A stretch of DNA of 64,000 bases from an alpha proteobacterium AAP38 (GCA_001296005.1 LJHR01000005.1:62001-126000); one strand, 5' to 3'; shown: positions 7,852-16,815, counted from the stretch's first letter. Made by a program: numbers and translations. Notes: a model not told the origin generated them from the sequence alone.

Positions 7852-9198
7852 ATGCTGCGCGCGTTGCTGGGCTTTTTCGCCACGGGGCCTGACCGCCCGG
7901 TGACGGCGGACGCGGCGGCGGTCGATGCCGCCTATCGCCGTTACCGCATCCGGGTGATGCTGGCCATCACGCTGGGCTACGGCCTGATCTATACCTGCCG
8001 GCTGGCGCTGGGGGTGGTGAAGAAGCCGCTGATCGATGCGGGTGTATTCTCACCGGCGGAACTGGGCCATATCGGATCGGCCCTGTTCTACACCTATGCC
8101 ATCGGCAAGCTGACCAACGGGTTTCTGGCAGATCACGCCAATATCCGCCGCGCGCTGGTGGTAACCTTCCTGCTGACGGCGCTGTGCAACCTGACCATGG
8201 GATTTGTCACCAGCGTCTGGATGGCTGTCCTGGTCTGGGGCCTGAATGGCTGGTTCCAGAGTTTCGGGGCGCCGGGTGGCGTGGTGGCCATGACGGCCTG
8301 GTTTTCAAATCGGGAGCGGGGCCGCGCCTATGGCGTCTGGTCCACGGCCCATTCCATCGGGGAGGGTTTGACCTTCCTGGTCGTGGGTTCACTGGTCGGC
8401 TGGCTGGGCTGGCAGGCTGGGTTCTTCGGGCCGGGCCTGATCGGCATCGCGACCGCCGCCGGTGTCTGGTTCCTGTTGCAGGACCGGCCGCAGACGCTGG
8501 GCCTGCCGCCCGTCAATGACTGGAAGGGCGACCATTACGGGGAAAAGCCCAAGGCCGACCCGCGTTCCGTCCTGGCTCAGCAGCTGCACATCCTGAAGCT
8601 GCCGGCCATCTGGGTTCTGTGTCTGGCGTCGGCCACCACCTATGTCACCCGTTACGCCATCAATTCCTGGGGCGTCCTGTATTTGCAGGAGGCGCGGGGC
8701 TATTCCCTGGCCATGGCGGGCACGCTGCTGATGGTCAGCACCGTGGCCGGCATTGTCGGCGCTATCAGCTTCGGCCTGTTGTCCGACAAGCTTTTCCAGT
8801 CGCGCCGCCCGCCGGCCAACCTGTTGTTCGGTGTGCTGGAACTGATCGGCATGCTGCTGATCTTCTTCGGACCGAACAGCGTGCCGCTGCTGCTGCTGGG
8901 CATGGTGCTGTTCGGGGCTGGCATGACGGGGCTTGTCACCTCCCTGGGCGGGCTGTTCGCCGTCGATATCGCGCCCAAGCGGGTGGCAGGCGCGGCGATG
9001 GGTGTCATCGGCATTTTCAGCTATGTCGGGGCGGCCCTGCAGGAACATGTTTCCGGCATGCTGATCGACCGTGGCATGACCATGGTGGACGGGGTCCGGC
9101 ATTACGATTTCGGCCCGGTGATCTGGTTCTGGATCGCCGCGTCGGTGGTTTCCATGGTTTTGGCGGCGACCCTGTGGCGCACGCGATTGAGGGACTGA
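7852..9198 (+). CDS. MFS transporter, organophosphate:phosphate antiporter-like
   Basis: 448 residues from ATG 7852, preferred because GGGGAGGAGAG lies just upstream, whereas the in-frame ATG 7792 overlaps the operator palindrome. Twelve hydrophobic segments are discernible; the GYGLIYTCRLALGVVKKPLI opening, WFQSFGAPGGVV and the NRERGRAYGVWSTAHSIGEG loop are typical of the GlpT/UhpC (OPA) branch. OPA members exchange phosphate for organic phosphates. It heads a three-gene operon with inositol monophosphatase (6-nt gap) and PhoD, so an inositol (mono)phosphate or inositol import role is plausible. UhpC-like sensor function is possible but no cognate kinase is adjacent. Confidence 0.8.
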   Translation: MLRALLGFFATGPDRPVTADAAAVDAAYRRYRIRVMLAITLGYGLIYTCRLALGVVKKPLIDAGVFSPAELGHIGSALFYTYAIGKLTNGFLADHANIRRALVVTFLLTALCNLTMGFVTSVWMAVLVWGLNGWFQSFGAPGGVVAMTAWFSNRERGRAYGVWSTAHSIGEGLTFLVVGSLVGWLGWQAGFFGPGLIGIATAAGVWFLLQDRPQTLGLPPVNDWKGDHYGEKPKADPRSVLAQQLHILKLPAIWVLCLASATTYVTRYAINSWGVLYLQEARGYSLAMAGTLLMVSTVAGIVGAISFGLLSDKLFQSRRPPANLLFGVLELIGMLLIFFGPNSVPLLLLGMVLFGAGMTGLVTSLGGLFAVDIAPKRVAGAAMGVIGIFSYVGAALQEHVSGMLIDRGMTMVDGVRHYDFGPVIWFWIAASVVSMVLAATLWRTRLRD

Positions 9199-9204
9199 TC
9201 CATC

Positions 9205-10023
9205 ATGAATTCCCCATCCCCCGAACTGTCGGCGATGATCGATGCGGCCCAGGCCGCCGGTCACGGGCTTCTGCGCCGCTTCTCGCAACTGTCCGAACTG
9301 GTCATCCGCGCCAAAAGCGGACCGGCGGACCTTGTCTCCGTCGCGGATGAGGAGGCGGAGCAGACGGCCCGCACCATCCTGTCCCGCTTCCGCCCCGACT
9401 ACGCTTTCCTGGGTGAGGAAGGCGGACAGGTCGGGGGCCGTGACGCCAGCCACAGTTGGATCGTCGATCCGCTGGATGGCACCACAAACTTCCTGTTCTC
9501 CTGTCCGCTCTGGGGCGTCAACGTCGCCCTGGCGCGCGATGGAGAGGTGGTGGCTGGTGTCACCTACATCCCCGTGATGGAAGAGATGTTTGTGGCGGAG
9601 AAGGGGCGCGGGGCCTGGCTGAATGGCCGGCGCATCCATGTCTCCACCCGTGCCACGCTGGGTGACGCGGTGCTGTCCTGCGGCATGCCGTTCGCGGGCA
9701 AGCCCGATCATCCGGTCTTTGCCCGTGAAATGGCGCTTCTGTCGGCGGATGTCGCGGGTCTGCGCCGCACGGGTGCCTGTGCGGTCGATATGGCCTATGT
9801 CGCGTGTGGCCGCTGGGATGCGTACTGGGAACGCGCGCTGAACGCCTGGGACATGGCACCCGGTTTGATCCTGGCGACGGAGGCCGGTGGCACCATCAGC
9901 AATGTGCGGGGTGACAGGCTGGATCTTCATGGCCAGAATGTCTGCATCAGCAATGGCCGCATCCACACCGCCCTGGTGGACCGGCTGAACCAAGCCCTGC
10001 ACGAAGCCCAGAACGAAGGATAA
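9205..10023 (+). CDS. inositol monophosphatase family protein
   Basis: 272 residues, the normal IMPase length. Metal-site motifs are all present: FLGEEGG (~residue 68), IVDPLDGTTNFLF (~residues 86-98) and AWDMAPG (~residue 215). The family hydrolyses myo-inositol monophosphates or related sugar/nucleoside phosphates with Mg2+ in the cytoplasm. Position between an organophosphate-type transporter and PhoD, within a cluster for inositol catabolism, supports true inositol-phosphate hydrolysis rather than the general SuhB role. Histidinol-phosphatase or fructose-bisphosphatase activity within the family cannot be excluded from sequence alone. Confidence 0.88.
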   Translation: MNSPSPELSAMIDAAQAAGHGLLRRFSQLSELVIRAKSGPADLVSVADEEAEQTARTILSRFRPDYAFLGEEGGQVGGRDASHSWIVDPLDGTTNFLFSCPLWGVNVALARDGEVVAGVTYIPVMEEMFVAEKGRGAWLNGRRIHVSTRATLGDAVLSCGMPFAGKPDHPVFAREMALLSADVAGLRRTGACAVDMAYVACGRWDAYWERALNAWDMAPGLILATEAGGTISNVRGDRLDLHGQNVCISNGRIHTALVDRLNQALHEAQNEG

Positions 10024-10028
10024 GCAGT

Positions 10029-11486
10029 ATGCGTTTCCATGGCAGCCGGCGGCAGTTTCTGGCCGGCACGACATCGCTGGCCGGTGTGTCTCTGTGGCCG
10101 GCGGCTGGGCTGGCGGCGGTGCTGGGTTACCCGCGCGCCCTGCAGGGGCCGATGGTGGGCGCGCCTGGCCCCGGCCATGTCACCGTCTGGGTCCGGGCCA
10201 GCGGGGCCTTTGATGTCACGCTGGAGGTGGCGGCGGAGCGGACCTTCGCCAAGGTCATCGCCACGCAGACGGTGCGGGCACGCTCAGAGGATGATTGCTG
10301 CGTCACCCTGCGCGCCGAAGGGTTGAAGCCGGCCACCACCTACTGGTACCGGTTGAAGTTTGATGGTCAGCTGGACCGTGAACAGCCTTTCCCCTATCGC
10401 ACGCGCACCGCACCCGCCGGCAAGGCCGATTTCCGCATCGCCTTCGGGTCCTGCTGCCGTATCCAGTTTGACGGCGAACAGCCCATCTGGTCGGTGGTGC
10501 AGGCGCTGGAGCCGGACATGTTCTTCTGGCTGGGCGACAATATCTATGGCGACAGCGACGAGCCGGCGGCATTGGCCGAGCTGTATGGGCGAGAACGGCT
10601 GATCCGCCGCCTGGAACCGCTGCTGCGCGGCACACCGCAACTGGCCATCTGGGACGATCATGATTTCGGCTATAACGGATCGGACGGCACCAGCCCCTAC
10701 AAGGACAGTTCGCTAAACGTGTTCCGCCATTACTGGCCCAATCCGTCCTTTGGGCAGGCGGACAGCAAGGGTGTCTATTTCAAGCAATCCTATGGTGGGG
10801 TGGATTTCTTCTTCCTGGATGGCCGCTATTACCGCGATCCCACCGACAATCGCGACGATGCCGGCAAGACCATGCTGGGCGCCGCACAGAAGGCGTGGCT
10901 GAAAGCCGGGCTGCTGGAAAGCAAGGCGATATTCAAGGTGCTGGTTTCTGGCACCGGATGGTCCACGGCGGAGAATGAAAAGGGCGGCGACAGCTGGGGC
11001 GTGTTCATGACGGAGCGGAACGAGATTTTCGATTTCGTGCGCGACCGGAACATTGGCGGTGTCGTCTGCATCTCCGGCGACAGCCATATGGGTGAGCTGA
11101 ACTGTATCCCCCGGTCCGCCCATGGCGGGTACGACATCTATGATCTCTGCTCCTCGCCGCTTGCCCAGATGCCGGCCACCAAGAACCTGCGCCAGATGCC
11201 GGAGGTGCGTATCCGCGACACCTGGAACCGCAGCGTCAATGTCGGGGTGCTGGATTTCCAGATGGGCGACAAGCCCAGCCTGACCATGACCCTGTATGAC
11301 GTATCGGGCGCGCGCGTCTGGGAACCGCTGGTCCTGACACCGGCCGACCTGACCAATGGTAAGCGCACCTGGGACGTGAAGGCCGATCCGGGCGAACTGA
11401 AGCGTCTGGAGCGGTTCCGCAAGGGTGGGGGCTATTACGGGACCGACATGCCGGAAGGCTGGCCAGAGAAGCCCTATTACCAGTGA
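10029..11486 (+). CDS. phoD: PhoD-type alkaline phosphatase, Tat-exported
   Basis: 485 residues. The N-terminus has a twin-arginine signal (SRRQFLAGTTSLAG) of about 35 residues. A fibronectin-like PhoD_N domain follows, then the catalytic domain with FGSCCRIQ, FFWLGDNIYGD (~residue 172), AIWDDHDFGYNGSDG (~residue 210) and CISGDSHMGE (~residue 345), the metal ligands of PhoD. It would cleave phosphate mono- or diesters in the periplasm using Ca2+/Fe3+. Third gene of the transporter-IMPase operon (5-nt gap). It may complete extracytoplasmic dephosphorylation of inositol phosphates; direct phytase activity is not implied. Confidence 0.87.
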   Translation: MRFHGSRRQFLAGTTSLAGVSLWPAAGLAAVLGYPRALQGPMVGAPGPGHVTVWVRASGAFDVTLEVAAERTFAKVIATQTVRARSEDDCCVTLRAEGLKPATTYWYRLKFDGQLDREQPFPYRTRTAPAGKADFRIAFGSCCRIQFDGEQPIWSVVQALEPDMFFWLGDNIYGDSDEPAALAELYGRERLIRRLEPLLRGTPQLAIWDDHDFGYNGSDGTSPYKDSSLNVFRHYWPNPSFGQADSKGVYFKQSYGGVDFFFLDGRYYRDPTDNRDDAGKTMLGAAQKAWLKAGLLESKAIFKVLVSGTGWSTAENEKGGDSWGVFMTERNEIFDFVRDRNIGGVVCISGDSHMGELNCIPRSAHGGYDIYDLCSSPLAQMPATKNLRQMPEVRIRDTWNRSVNVGVLDFQMGDKPSLTMTLYDVSGARVWEPLVLTPADLTNGKRTWDVKADPGELKRLERFRKGGGYYGTDMPEGWPEKPYYQ

Positions 11487-11492
11487 GTACAG

Positions 11493-11515
11493 GGGCGGCG
11501 CGTCAGGCGCCGCCC
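11493..11515. terminator. convergent hairpin between phoD and tpiA
   Basis: Perfect 9-bp GC stem GGGCGGCGC/GCGCCGCCC with a 5-nt loop that contains the tpiA stop codon. There is no U-tract, so termination efficiency is uncertain. Confidence 0.4.
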
Positions 11516-12255
11516 AGCCCGGCAAGCGCAATAGCCTTGAAATCTGCGGGTTTCAGGCTGGCCCCGCCCACCAGCACCCCATCCACGCCGGGCAGGTGCA
11601 GGATGCTGGCGGCGTTGGCCGCCGTCACTGATCCCCCGTAAAGCACGCGGACATCCCCGCCACCCGGCAGCAGCGTGGCAAGTTCTGCCTTGATCAGCGC
11701 ATGCATGCCGGCGATGGTACCGGCATCCGCATGACGGCCCGTACCGATGGCCCAGACGGGTTCATAGGCGATGATGACGCTGTCCGCATCCATACCGGGC
11801 GGCAGACTGTCGCGCAGTTGCCGGGCCACGATGGTGCTGGCCAATCCCGCCTCCCGCTCCACCAGTGTTTCCCCGATACAGATCAGGGGGCGAAGCCCGG
11901 ACGACAGGGCTGCCGCTGCCTTGGCTGCTACCAGGGCGCTGTCTTCCCCCTGTGACCGCCGTTCGGAATGGCCCAGGATGACATGACTGGCCCCGGCATC
12001 GGCCAGCATGGCGGCGGAAAGATCGCCCGTATGGGCGCCAGACGCCCGGTGATGGCAATCCTGCGCGCCGACCAGCAACGGCCCGGACCCCGCCAGCGCG
12101 GTGATATCGGACAGCAGGGTGGCGGGTGGACAGATCAGCATCTGCACCCCTGGCCGCACCGTTTCCAGCCATTCCGCAAGGTCGCGCGCCAGGGTCAGCC
12201 CATCGGCGCGCAGCCCATTCATTTTCCAGTTCCCCGCGATAAATGGAACGCTCAT
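11503..12255 (-). CDS. tpiA: triosephosphate isomerase
   Basis: 250 residues. Start ATG at 12255 gives the family N-terminus PFIAGNWKMNG and has GGAGGTGATG immediately upstream; a longer in-frame extension is not homologous. Catalytic residues are visible: Asn/Lys in GNWKMN, His in LGHSERR, Glu in AYEPVWAIGTG, and the phosphate loop YGGSV. It interconverts DHAP and glyceraldehyde 3-phosphate. Placement beside the inositol phosphate operon fits processing of DHAP produced by 5-dehydro-2-deoxyphosphogluconate aldolase; it may be a dedicated second copy beside a housekeeping tpiA elsewhere, which this window cannot test. Confidence 0.92.
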   Translation of the reverse strand: MSVPFIAGNWKMNGLRADGLTLARDLAEWLETVRPGVQMLICPPATLLSDITALAGSGPLLVGAQDCHHRASGAHTGDLSAAMLADAGASHVILGHSERRSQGEDSALVAAKAAAALSSGLRPLICIGETLVEREAGLASTIVARQLRDSLPPGMDADSVIIAYEPVWAIGTGRHADAGTIAGMHALIKAELATLLPGGGDVRVLYGGSVTAANAASILHLPGVDGVLVGGASLKPADFKAIALAGLGGA

Positions 12256-12259
12256 TTCA

Positions 12260-12445
12260 TCACCTCCGCACCGTCTTGGTCCTTTTAGGGGCCATGGGAA
12301 TGACCCGTGCCATGCCCAGGCGTCCGGGGGATTGCCCCGCCTGACGCAGGATTTCAGCCAGATGATGGCCGGCATCCTTATCACCTGGCGGGTGCAGGAT
12401 CGTCACTTTCTGCATACGGATCATAGGGTTGCGTACCCTGGCCAT
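12260..12445 (-). CDS. possible 61-residue small ORF upstream of tpiA
   Basis: A short frame from ATG 12445, with GGAG 7 nt before it, ends at 12260 so that its TGA lies inside the tpiA ribosome-binding region, an arrangement that would allow translational coupling. The peptide is basic at its C-terminus and I recognise no family. It could equally be a chance frame in the tpiA leader, so it is reported only as a candidate. Confidence 0.25.
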   Translation of the reverse strand: MARVRNPMIRMQKVTILHPPGDKDAGHHLAEILRQAGQSPGRLGMARVIPMAPKRTKTVRR

Positions 12446-12496
12446 GGGACTGCTCCGGCATTGTCGGGGGAAGGGGAGGGCGCCCGAGGCGTCCGT

Positions 12497-12510
12497 GGAA
12501 TGCAAATTCC
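12497..12510. promoter_or_regulatory. perfect GGAA-N6-TTCC site between tpiA and the TonB receptor gene
   Basis: GGAA-TGCAAA-TTCC matches exactly the inverted half-site pattern I recall as reported for RpiR-type IolR in alphaproteobacteria. It sits in the divergent region and could act on tpiA, the receptor gene, or both. Confidence 0.55.
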
Positions 12511-12549
12511 ATCGGCCCGTAAAAAAATACAAGAAAAATTCCATTTCTG

Positions 12550-12578
12550 TTGACGAATGGAATTTTCGTTCATAAGAT
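12550..12578 (+). promoter_or_regulatory. sigma70-type promoter of the TonB receptor with operator-like inverted repeat
   Basis: TTGACG (12550-12555), 17-nt spacer, TAAGAT (12573-12578): a near-consensus housekeeping promoter. The spacer carries GGAA-TTTTCG-TTCA (12559-12572), and a larger imperfect inverted repeat (arms 12533-12545 and 12556-12567, around AATTCCATT/AATGGAATT) brackets the -35 box, so a bound repressor would block RNA polymerase. Confidence 0.6.
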
Positions 12579-12906
12579 CACATCAACAATCGACACCGAT
12601 GGTGATTCTGATCCGGATCAGCCATCACAATAACAATTCAGGGAGACAATGATGCCCAGGAACAGAAGGGCTGGTCGTGGCAGACGACAGCACCCAACCA
12701 CACGGTCGAATGCATGTTCCCACCGCCCTGGTGGCGGATAAGGGGAACTGCGGACCTGTGCATTGCATGGATGTTCCGCAATCGCTTGCAATGAAGAATT
12801 CATGGGGATGGCGCAGCGCCTTCGCAGATGGCGGCCAGAAGCAAGGCCAGGATGCCTTGCCACTTTTTGCATCCCCGTTTGAAGATCAGCCTTTCTGGAG
12901 ATGACA
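12579..12906 (+). other. long untranslated leader of the TonB receptor gene
   Basis: About 320 nt separate the predicted promoter from the receptor start with no convincing gene. It includes a perfect 14-bp palindrome CTGATCCGGATCAG (12608-12621) close to the expected transcription start, and stem-forming stretches around 12745-12790. Nothing else is recognisable. Confidence 0.4.
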
Positions 12907-15465
12907 ATGACGCCGTCGAAGAAAACTGGCGCGCTGCTGACCACCCGGCTTGTGGGTTGCGTCAGCCTGTTGGCCCTGTCCGCCGCCACCCTGTCCCAGG
13001 CTGCCGCGCAGTCCGCGCCGCCGACAGGTGAAATGCTGGAGGAAATCCAGGTCACGGGCATGCGTCTGGCCGAAAAGAAGGCCCTGGAGCTGAAGCAGAA
13101 CGCCGTGGGCATCGTCGATGCCGTGGTGGCCGATGATGTCGGCAAGCTGCCGGACCAGAATGTGGCCGAAGCCATCAAGCGCCTGCCCGGCCTGTCGGTC
13201 GCCAACGATCAGGGCGAAGGCCGCTATGTCATCATCCGCGGCGTCAGCCCCGATCTGGCCAATGTCACCCTGAATGGCCAGACGGCGGCCGCACCAGAAC
13301 CGGCGGGCCGGTCGGTGAAGCTGGACGATATTCCGTCGGCCATGATCGGGTCGGTGGAAGTGGTGAAAAGCCTGACGCCCGACCGCGACGCCAACGCCAT
13401 CGCCGGTCAGGTGAACATCAATACGGTCAGCGCCTTTGACCGGAACAAGTTCTTCGCGACGGCCCGTGGCAGCATCGGCCAGTACCAGTTGAACAAGAAG
13501 CATCCGTTCGGCGGCGATGTCACCGTGGGTGACATCTTCGGTGATGATCGGCAGTTCGGTCTGGTCCTGTCCGCCAATTATGATGAACGGCCCATCCGGT
13601 CGGAGAATGTGCAGGGTTCCACCAACTGGCGCACCGTGGGCGGCTATGCCATTCCGGACGATTTCCGTCCGCGCGAATATAACCTGACCCGCAAGCGCAT
13701 TGGCGGCGTTGCCAATTTCGATTGGAACGTCAACGATACCACCAAGCTGTATCTGCGCAGTTCCTACGCCGAATATTCCGACAGCGAGGTGCGTGACCAG
13801 TTCCGTGTGGAAATCCCCACCACCATCACGGCGCAGACGGCCACCACCGGCAGTTTCCGGGCGCGCGGCACCCGGTTTGTGCGGGTGCGTGAGGAGGATG
13901 ACAATACCGTCACCGCTAATGCCGGTGGCAAATTCGAGATCGGCGAGGGCACGCTGGAGGTGGACGCCACCTATACCCGCGCCGTGAAGGAAGACCCGCT
14001 GCGCAGCGAATGGCAGTTCCGCACCGGCTCCAACGCCTTCACCGCCACCTTTGATACGACCAGCGACATCTATCAGGTGACGCCAGCGGCAGAGGCCTAT
14101 AACGCCGCGCTGTATGGCGCGCGCTCTGTTTCCTACGACCATCGCAAGGCGGAGGAGAATCTTTACCAGTATCGGGCCGATTACAAGTTGCCCGTGGAAC
14201 TGGGTGATGATGCCTTCGTGAAGGTCGGCGCCAAGTATCTGTCGCGGCACAAATCCAACAATCGCGATTATGAAAGCTATGATGCCACCGGCTTCACCCT
14301 GGCCGCGGTGACGGCGGAGACGACGGGCCGCGCCGTATTCGGCGGGCGGTTCCCCATCGATCCGCGCGTGGACTATGACGCCGCAGAGGCCTATGCCGCG
14401 TCCCATGCGGGTTCGCTGACCTATAGCCGGTCGGGTTCCATCTCCAACACCCTGGCCAATGATTATAAGGTGACGGAGGATGTCACGGCGGCCTATGCCA
14501 TGACGTCGATCACCTTTGACCGGCTGACCTTGATCCCCGGCGTGCGTATGGAACATACGCAGGGTGACTTCGCGGCCAAGATCATCAATGCCGCCTCCAC
14601 CCCTGCCCAGGATTTCAATTCCTTCGGCAAGAGCAGCTATACCGACTGGTTCCCCGGTATCAATGCGCGCTTCGATGTGAATGAACGTTTCATCCTGCGC
14701 GGTGCCGTGACCACGGCCATTGGCCGTCCCAACTATGCCGACCTGCCGCCCTTCATCTCCGTCGATACGGGTGCCGCCAGTGTCAGCAAAGGTAATCCTG
14801 ACCTGACGCCGCTGAAGGCTGTGAATTTCGATCTGTCGGTCGAATATTACATGCCCAGTGAGGGCGTGCTGTCGGTGGCGCTGTTCCAGAAGGACATCGA
14901 CAACCCGATCTACAGTCAGGCTATCACCGTTACCAACGGCACCTTTGGCGGCATCACCCTGCCGACCGCCCTGGTCACCACGCCGCTGAATGCCAAGTCG
15001 GCCACCGTGAAGGGTGTGGAGGTGAATGCCAGCATCCAGGGCACCTTCCTGCCGTCACCCTTCGACGGGCTGGGCGTGCAGGGCAACCTGACCCTGACGG
15101 ACAGCAAGTCCAAGGGCGTGCTGGGCCGCACCGACACGCTGCCCATGTTCAGCCAATCCAAGCGCGTGGCATCGGCGCAGGTCTATTATGAAAAGGAGGG
15201 GCTGTCGGCCCGCGTCGCCTACTCCTACCGTTCGCCCTTCCTGGATACGGTCGGGGCCAACAAGGCGACCGATATCTATACCGACAGCAACGGATCGATG
15301 GATGCCCGCCTGGGCTACAATTTCACCAAGCAGCTTGAGGTGTATCTGGAAGGGGCGAACCTGACCGATGCCAAGTTCCGCCGCTATATCGGTGTGAAGC
15401 ATCAGATGGCAGAGGCCGAGCGTTATGGCCGGTCGGTTAAGCTGGGCGCGCAGTTCAAATACTGA
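12907..15465 (+). CDS. TonB-dependent receptor (TIGR01782-like), probable inositol phosphate uptake
   Basis: 852 residues from ATG 12907; ATG 12901 directly abuts GGAG and is too close. Signal peptide to about residue 34 (ending AAAQS), a TonB-box-like EEIQVTG, plug domain with DDVGKLPDQNVAEAIKRLPGLSV and RYVIIRGVSPDLANVTLNGQ, and a 22-strand barrel ending in the aromatic C-terminus (GAQFKY). This subfamily is expanded in alphaproteobacteria for import of carbohydrates and other large nutrients. A phytase-type phosphatase follows 69 nt later, and an inositol-regulon-like promoter precedes it, so phytate or an inositol polyphosphate is the likely ligand (inference). Confidence 0.88.
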   Translation: MTPSKKTGALLTTRLVGCVSLLALSAATLSQAAAQSAPPTGEMLEEIQVTGMRLAEKKALELKQNAVGIVDAVVADDVGKLPDQNVAEAIKRLPGLSVANDQGEGRYVIIRGVSPDLANVTLNGQTAAAPEPAGRSVKLDDIPSAMIGSVEVVKSLTPDRDANAIAGQVNINTVSAFDRNKFFATARGSIGQYQLNKKHPFGGDVTVGDIFGDDRQFGLVLSANYDERPIRSENVQGSTNWRTVGGYAIPDDFRPREYNLTRKRIGGVANFDWNVNDTTKLYLRSSYAEYSDSEVRDQFRVEIPTTITAQTATTGSFRARGTRFVRVREEDDNTVTANAGGKFEIGEGTLEVDATYTRAVKEDPLRSEWQFRTGSNAFTATFDTTSDIYQVTPAAEAYNAALYGARSVSYDHRKAEENLYQYRADYKLPVELGDDAFVKVGAKYLSRHKSNNRDYESYDATGFTLAAVTAETTGRAVFGGRFPIDPRVDYDAAEAYAASHAGSLTYSRSGSISNTLANDYKVTEDVTAAYAMTSITFDRLTLIPGVRMEHTQGDFAAKIINAASTPAQDFNSFGKSSYTDWFPGINARFDVNERFILRGAVTTAIGRPNYADLPPFISVDTGAASVSKGNPDLTPLKAVNFDLSVEYYMPSEGVLSVALFQKDIDNPIYSQAITVTNGTFGGITLPTALVTTPLNAKSATVKGVEVNASIQGTFLPSPFDGLGVQGNLTLTDSKSKGVLGRTDTLPMFSQSKRVASAQVYYEKEGLSARVAYSYRSPFLDTVGANKATDIYTDSNGSMDARLGYNFTKQLEVYLEGANLTDAKFRRYIGVKHQMAEAERYGRSVKLGAQFKY

Positions 15466-15480
15466 TGCACCGTCCCTGTG

Positions 15481-15507
15481 ACCCCGGCGGTGATTGGCCG
15501 CCGGGGT
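15481..15507 (+). terminator. hairpin between TonB receptor and phosphatase genes
   Basis: Perfect 10-bp stem ACCCCGGCGG/CCGCCGGGGT with a 7-nt loop, 16 nt after the receptor stop and followed by TTTCCTTG. It may be a leaky terminator setting receptor:enzyme ratios or a 3'-end stabiliser. Confidence 0.6.
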
Positions 15508-15534
15508 TTCCTTGTCCGACAGAGGGGAAACCCC

Positions 15535-16815
15535 ATGATGCACAAGATGCTGCGCCCGCTTCTGGCCGCCACGGCCCTGTGCCTGCCGCTGACGGTGGCT
15601 GCCGTTGAGCTTCCGGCACAGCCGGCGGGCCTGAGCCTGGAAAAGGTGGCGATGTTCACCCGCCACGGCATCCGCCCGCCCACCAAGGAGCCGGCTGCCG
15701 GTCTGGCCGCACAGGCCTGGCCCAGCTGGTCCGTGCCCTATGGCAACCTGACCGACCGTGGCGCGCAGGGTGTGGTGCTGCTGGGCCGGTTTGACCGGCA
15801 GTTCTTTGCCGCGCGCGGCCTGTTCCCCGCCGATGGCTGTCCGGCGGATGGGCAGTACAAAGTGGAAGCCAGCGCCAAGGAACGCGCCATCCGCACCGCC
15901 AAAAGCATGGTGGAGGGCTTTGCCCCGTCCTGCACGGTCACGGTGACCTATCCGACCACCGCTGACGAGGACAGTGTCTTCCACCCGCTGACCGTGCCCG
16001 GCAACCGCCTGGACCCGGTGAAGGCCATGGCCGCCTCTTCCGTCAAGCTGCCACCCGGCGGGCTGAAGCAGGAGATGGCGGGGTTCGAGACGGAATTTGC
16101 CCTGTTGCAGAAGGCGCTGGGCCCGCAGGGCGATGGATGGTGCGCCAAGAAGAAGCTGCCGGCGGGGTGCAAGATCACCGATCTGCACACCGCCCTGGAA
16201 CCGGATGAGGAGGAGGGGCGGCCCGATGTGGGCGGCGCCTTCGGCCAGGGGTCGACCATCAGCCAGACCTTCCTGCTGGAATATCTTGAAGGCAAGCCGA
16301 TGGAGCAGGTGGCCTGGGGCCGGGCCAGCCGCGCCGATATCGAACGCATGCTGAATTTCCATCCGCTGAAATTCAAATATGAGAACCGGCCTTCCTACAT
16401 TGCCGACCGCGCGGCGGCGCCCATCATGCGCCGATTGCTGTCGTATTTGCAGGATGGGCAGGTGAAGCTGGCCCTGATGGCGGGCCATGACACCAATATC
16501 GCCGATCTGGCCGGCATGCTGGACCTGCATTGGCGCATCGACAGCTATCCTGCCGACGATACCCCGCCGGGTGGGGCCATCGGGATCGAGATGTTGCGCG
16601 ATCAGAAGGGCCAGCGTTTCATCCGCGCCTTCTACCGCGCCCAGACCATGGACCAGTTGCGCAATCTGGAACCGCTGGACGTGAAGGCCAACCCGGCGGT
16701 CGTCACCTACATGGCCCTGCCGCTCTGTGCCGAGGGAGCAGACAAGACCACCTGCCGGGCGGAGGATTTCTTCGCCGCCGTTGATGCCAAGCTGAAGGCC
16801 GCCTCCCAACCCTGA
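15535..16815 (+). CDS. histidine acid phosphatase, phytase/glucose-1-phosphatase type
   Basis: 426 residues starting at ATG 15535, behind AGAGGGGA; signal peptide to about residue 22 (ends TVAAVE). It has MFTRHGIRPPTKEP (RHGxRxP nucleophilic His) near residue 42 and MAGHDTNIADLAGML, the HD proton-donor motif in its HDTN form as in AppA phytase, plus several cysteines likely in disulfides. It acts in the periplasm removing phosphates stepwise from phytate or sugar phosphates. It follows the TonB receptor on the same strand and probably processes what that receptor imports. Agp-like glucose-1-phosphatase is the main alternative. Confidence 0.85.
   Translation: MMHKMLRPLLAATALCLPLTVAAVELPAQPAGLSLEKVAMFTRHGIRPPTKEPAAGLAAQAWPSWSVPYGNLTDRGAQGVVLLGRFDRQFFAARGLFPADGCPADGQYKVEASAKERAIRTAKSMVEGFAPSCTVTVTYPTTADEDSVFHPLTVPGNRLDPVKAMAASSVKLPPGGLKQEMAGFETEFALLQKALGPQGDGWCAKKKLPAGCKITDLHTALEPDEEEGRPDVGGAFGQGSTISQTFLLEYLEGKPMEQVAWGRASRADIERMLNFHPLKFKYENRPSYIADRAAAPIMRRLLSYLQDGQVKLALMAGHDTNIADLAGMLDLHWRIDSYPADDTPPGGAIGIEMLRDQKGQRFIRAFYRAQTMDQLRNLEPLDVKANPAVVTYMALPLCAEGADKTTCRAEDFFAAVDAKLKAASQP

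Noticed and set aside
12677-12904. 75-codon + strand frame ending at the receptor start
   Set aside because: GTG start without a ribosome site, no family resemblance; more likely part of the untranslated leader.
12886-14556. 556-codon open frame on the minus strand
   Set aside because: Antisense to the TonB receptor gene, with a low-complexity translation.
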